A stretch of 6,430 nucleotides of DNA, from assembly GCA_021835105.1 (NCBI GenBank), contig JAKBQS010000047.1:1-6430 (forward strand), read 5' to 3'. Within the stretch, counting starts at the first letter, position 1. Every line of letters starts with the position of its first letter. Position numbers and translations under genes: made by a program. The notes beneath the pieces were generated by a model that saw only the letters and a list, made by a program, of their open reading frames with translations, did no database searches and was not told the DNA's origin. Below, in pieces: positions 4,978 to 6,430 of this stretch. Origin of the DNA: Microcaldota archaeon. Lineage in GTDB: Archaea > Micrarchaeota > Micrarchaeia > Micrarchaeales > CABMGC01.

Positions 4978-6228
4978 CTATGTATTAGGCACTATGTTAT
5001 CTAATATGAAGTATGGGTCGTACGGCATCAGGTCGCCGTATCCTTCCCCGGTGCCGAAGTATAGTATGGGTATTTCCAGCTCGCCAAGCAGGGATAGCGT
5101 GTTGCCCCCCTTGGCGTCGCAGTCCAGCTTTGTGAGTATTATTCCGTCTATTCCTATCTCGGTGTTTATCCTCGATACCTGTTCTAGTATCGCGTTGCCC
5201 GCTATGCTCTCTCCGACGAATATCTTCATGTCAGGCTTTGTAACGCGTACCATCTTCTTGAGCTCCTCTATCAGGTTCCTATTTGTCTCCTGCCTGCCTG
5301 CGCTGTCTATAAGAACAACATTTATGCCCTGCGCCTTGGCGTGGGCTATAGCATCGAAAGCAACGCTTGCAGGATCTGCACCGTAGCTTCCCTTTATAGC
5401 TTTTATACCAAGCTTCTCCGCGTGGAAGACTGCCTGCTCTATTGCTGCTGCCCTGAATGTGTCGCTTGCGGATATTAGGCATGTGAGCCCCTTCTCAGAG
5501 AATGCGCGCGCCAGCTTTGCCATGGTTGTCGTCTTTCCTGCACCATTTGGACCTATGAAGAGTATCTTATACGGATCTCCACCATCTGCCTTGGCCTTTG
5601 CTGAAGCATAAATGTCAGGAGGCGACCCTTTGGAGAGTATCTCGAGAAGGGATGTGCGCGTTATGCCCCTTATCTCTGCCTCAGCGCTCCTGTAATGAAT
5701 CTCTTTTCCGAGAAGGTTTTTCCTAAGGAGCTCTGATATCTTCTCTGCGACAGAGTAGTTTACATCGGATAGTATGAGCTGGTTCATAAGCTCTTCCAGG
5801 AAGGGAGATAGATCCTTCTCCGATATCTTCACCTGCCCGAATATCGTACCTTTTATCCTAGTTGTTGCCGCAAGCCTGATGCCTCCTTTCTCCTTCCCTG
5901 GAGCTTCCTGGACATTGGCACTAGAATGCCTTGCCTTACTGGGCTCTGCCGCGTTATGTGGAATATTCTCGCTGCCCATGTTTTCATGATGCAAACCTAT
6001 CTTTTCGTGTTGGCCGGATTCTCGTGGTTCTTCCTGCACTGGCTTAATTTTGGCCTGCTGTGTGGTCTCACGCACTGCGGTCTCTTCAGGAATATGTTCG
6101 GGTTGCCTTTCCTGCTGAGCCTCTGCAGGGAATTCCTGCGGCACGGGAGCGGCTTCCTCCTTTGCCTCCTCGCTCTTCGAGAATGAATTTACAAAATTAG
6201 AAAACTTTTTCTTTAATCCGTCGAACAT
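4978..6228 (-). CDS. ftsY: Signal recognition particle receptor FtsY
   Basis: SRP-family GTPase that docks SRP-ribosome complexes at the membrane and, by mutual GTP hydrolysis with SRP54, hands the nascent chain to the Sec translocon. Of 416 residues, about 1-20 form a short amphipathic basic start, about 20-115 a charged low-complexity linker rich in Glu, Gln, Pro and His (A domain), about 130-200 the N domain, and 220-416 the G domain. GTPase motifs: GPNGAGKTTTMAKLA (226-240, G1), DTFRAAAIEQ (256-265), DSAGR (308-312, G3, usually DTAGR), TKLD (366-369, G4) and GTGEG (392-396, G5). The intact N and G domains without an M domain distinguish it from SRP54. The ATG overlaps the pfdA stop by one base (TGATG), so translation is probably coupled; only a weak AGGT (6238-6235) precedes it. 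Confidence 0.97.
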   Translation of the reverse strand: MFDGLKKKFSNFVNSFSKSEEAKEEAAPVPQEFPAEAQQERQPEHIPEETAVRETTQQAKIKPVQEEPRESGQHEKIGLHHENMGSENIPHNAAEPSKARHSSANVQEAPGKEKGGIRLAATTRIKGTIFGQVKISEKDLSPFLEELMNQLILSDVNYSVAEKISELLRKNLLGKEIHYRSAEAEIRGITRTSLLEILSKGSPPDIYASAKAKADGGDPYKILFIGPNGAGKTTTMAKLARAFSEKGLTCLISASDTFRAAAIEQAVFHAEKLGIKAIKGSYGADPASVAFDAIAHAKAQGINVVLIDSAGRQETNRNLIEELKKMVRVTKPDMKIFVGESIAGNAILEQVSRINTEIGIDGIILTKLDCDAKGGNTLSLLGELEIPILYFGTGEGYGDLMPYDPYFILDNIVPNT

Positions 6229-6430
6229 CAGGATACCTGCTGCTCAAGCGCACCAAGCCTGTATGTTATGTCTGCAAGCTCCGCGCTTATTTTCTGCTTC
6301 TCTGCCGAAAGCTTCTTGAGTATTTCCTCTTCTTTCTTCTCGTTCTCCTTTACGAATGCCTTAGCTTCCTCTATCCCTTTCTCCACTAGGTAGCCTGCGC
6401 CTATGTACGTAAGTACGGTGCTGCTCTCTG
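6228..6430 (-). CDS. pfdA: Prefoldin alpha subunit, C-terminal part (5' end outside window)
   Basis: The last 66 residues of a prefoldin alpha subunit, a cytosolic hexameric chaperone (two alpha, four beta) that holds unfolded proteins with its coiled-coil tentacles and passes them to the thermosome. The fragment begins in the beta-hairpin region, where VLTYIGAGYLVEK matches the family's conserved IGAGY-VEK pattern. It continues as a long charged helix of about 45 residues with heptad-like hydrophobic spacing, the C-terminal coiled coil, and ends with LEQQVS. Its TGA overlaps the ftsY ATG by one base. Prefoldin alpha directly before ftsY is a conserved archaeal arrangement, often part of a ribosomal-protein cluster, and is the strongest sign that the window is archaeal. 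The start codon and promoter lie beyond the window. Confidence 0.92.
   Translation of the reverse strand, partial: ESSTVLTYIGAGYLVEKGIEEAKAFVKENEKKEEEILKKLSAEKQKISAELADITYRLGALEQQVS

Noticed and set aside
4877..5386. Plus-strand open frame of 169 codons opposite the end of ftsY
   Set aside because: It lies mostly antisense to the conserved FtsY G domain, its product is a Ser/Pro/Leu-rich string with no motif, and the TATA-like sequence at 4890 falls inside the frame, not upstream of it.

Overview
The window looks archaeal and carries two transcription units that converge on a spacer near its middle. The archaeal call rests on four things: a prefoldin alpha gene joined to the SRP receptor gene ftsY (a gene pair typical of archaea), A/T-rich TATA-type promoter elements placed for near-leaderless transcripts, GGTGA-type ribosome binding sites, and strong use of ATA and AGG codons. 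A small acidophilic or DPANN-type archaeon such as a Micrarchaeota/ARMAN relative would fit, but that is a guess from gene style and not a demonstrated placement.

Plus strand, 1-3703: a compact four-gene respiratory operon. It holds the C-terminal part of the succinate dehydrogenase/fumarate reductase flavoprotein (sdhA/frdA, cut by the window start), a 136-residue three-helix membrane protein that is probably an anchor subunit, an iron-sulfur subunit (sdhB/frdB) carrying an unusual N-terminal membrane extension of about 60 residues, and a class II fumarase (fumC). The genes are 8 bases apart or overlap by a few bases, and GGTGA-type ribosome binding sites lie inside or next to the preceding stop codons, so translation is probably coupled. 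Together the products would interconvert succinate, fumarate and malate and exchange electrons with a membrane quinone. Oxidative versus reductive direction cannot be decided from the sequence.

Spacer 3704-4042: no confident gene. It holds an inverted repeat, a perfect 12-base palindrome, and a doubtful minus-strand ORF of 93 codons that has a TATA-like element at the right distance for leaderless transcription.

Minus strand, 4043-6430 (read from right to left): the end of prefoldin alpha (pfdA, cut by the window end), then ftsY, whose start codon overlaps the pfdA stop by one base. After a 116-base gap with its own TATA-like element comes a single-pass membrane protein with 11 N-glycosylation sequons and four cysteines, function unknown. 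FtsY receives ribosome-nascent-chain/SRP complexes at the membrane, and prefoldin holds unfolded cytosolic proteins, so this arm concerns protein biogenesis.

The most noteworthy item is the architecture of the respiratory complex: the membrane anchor seems to be split between a small three-helix protein and a two-helix extension fused directly to the iron-sulfur subunit, with no histidine in the core of any predicted helix to bind heme.
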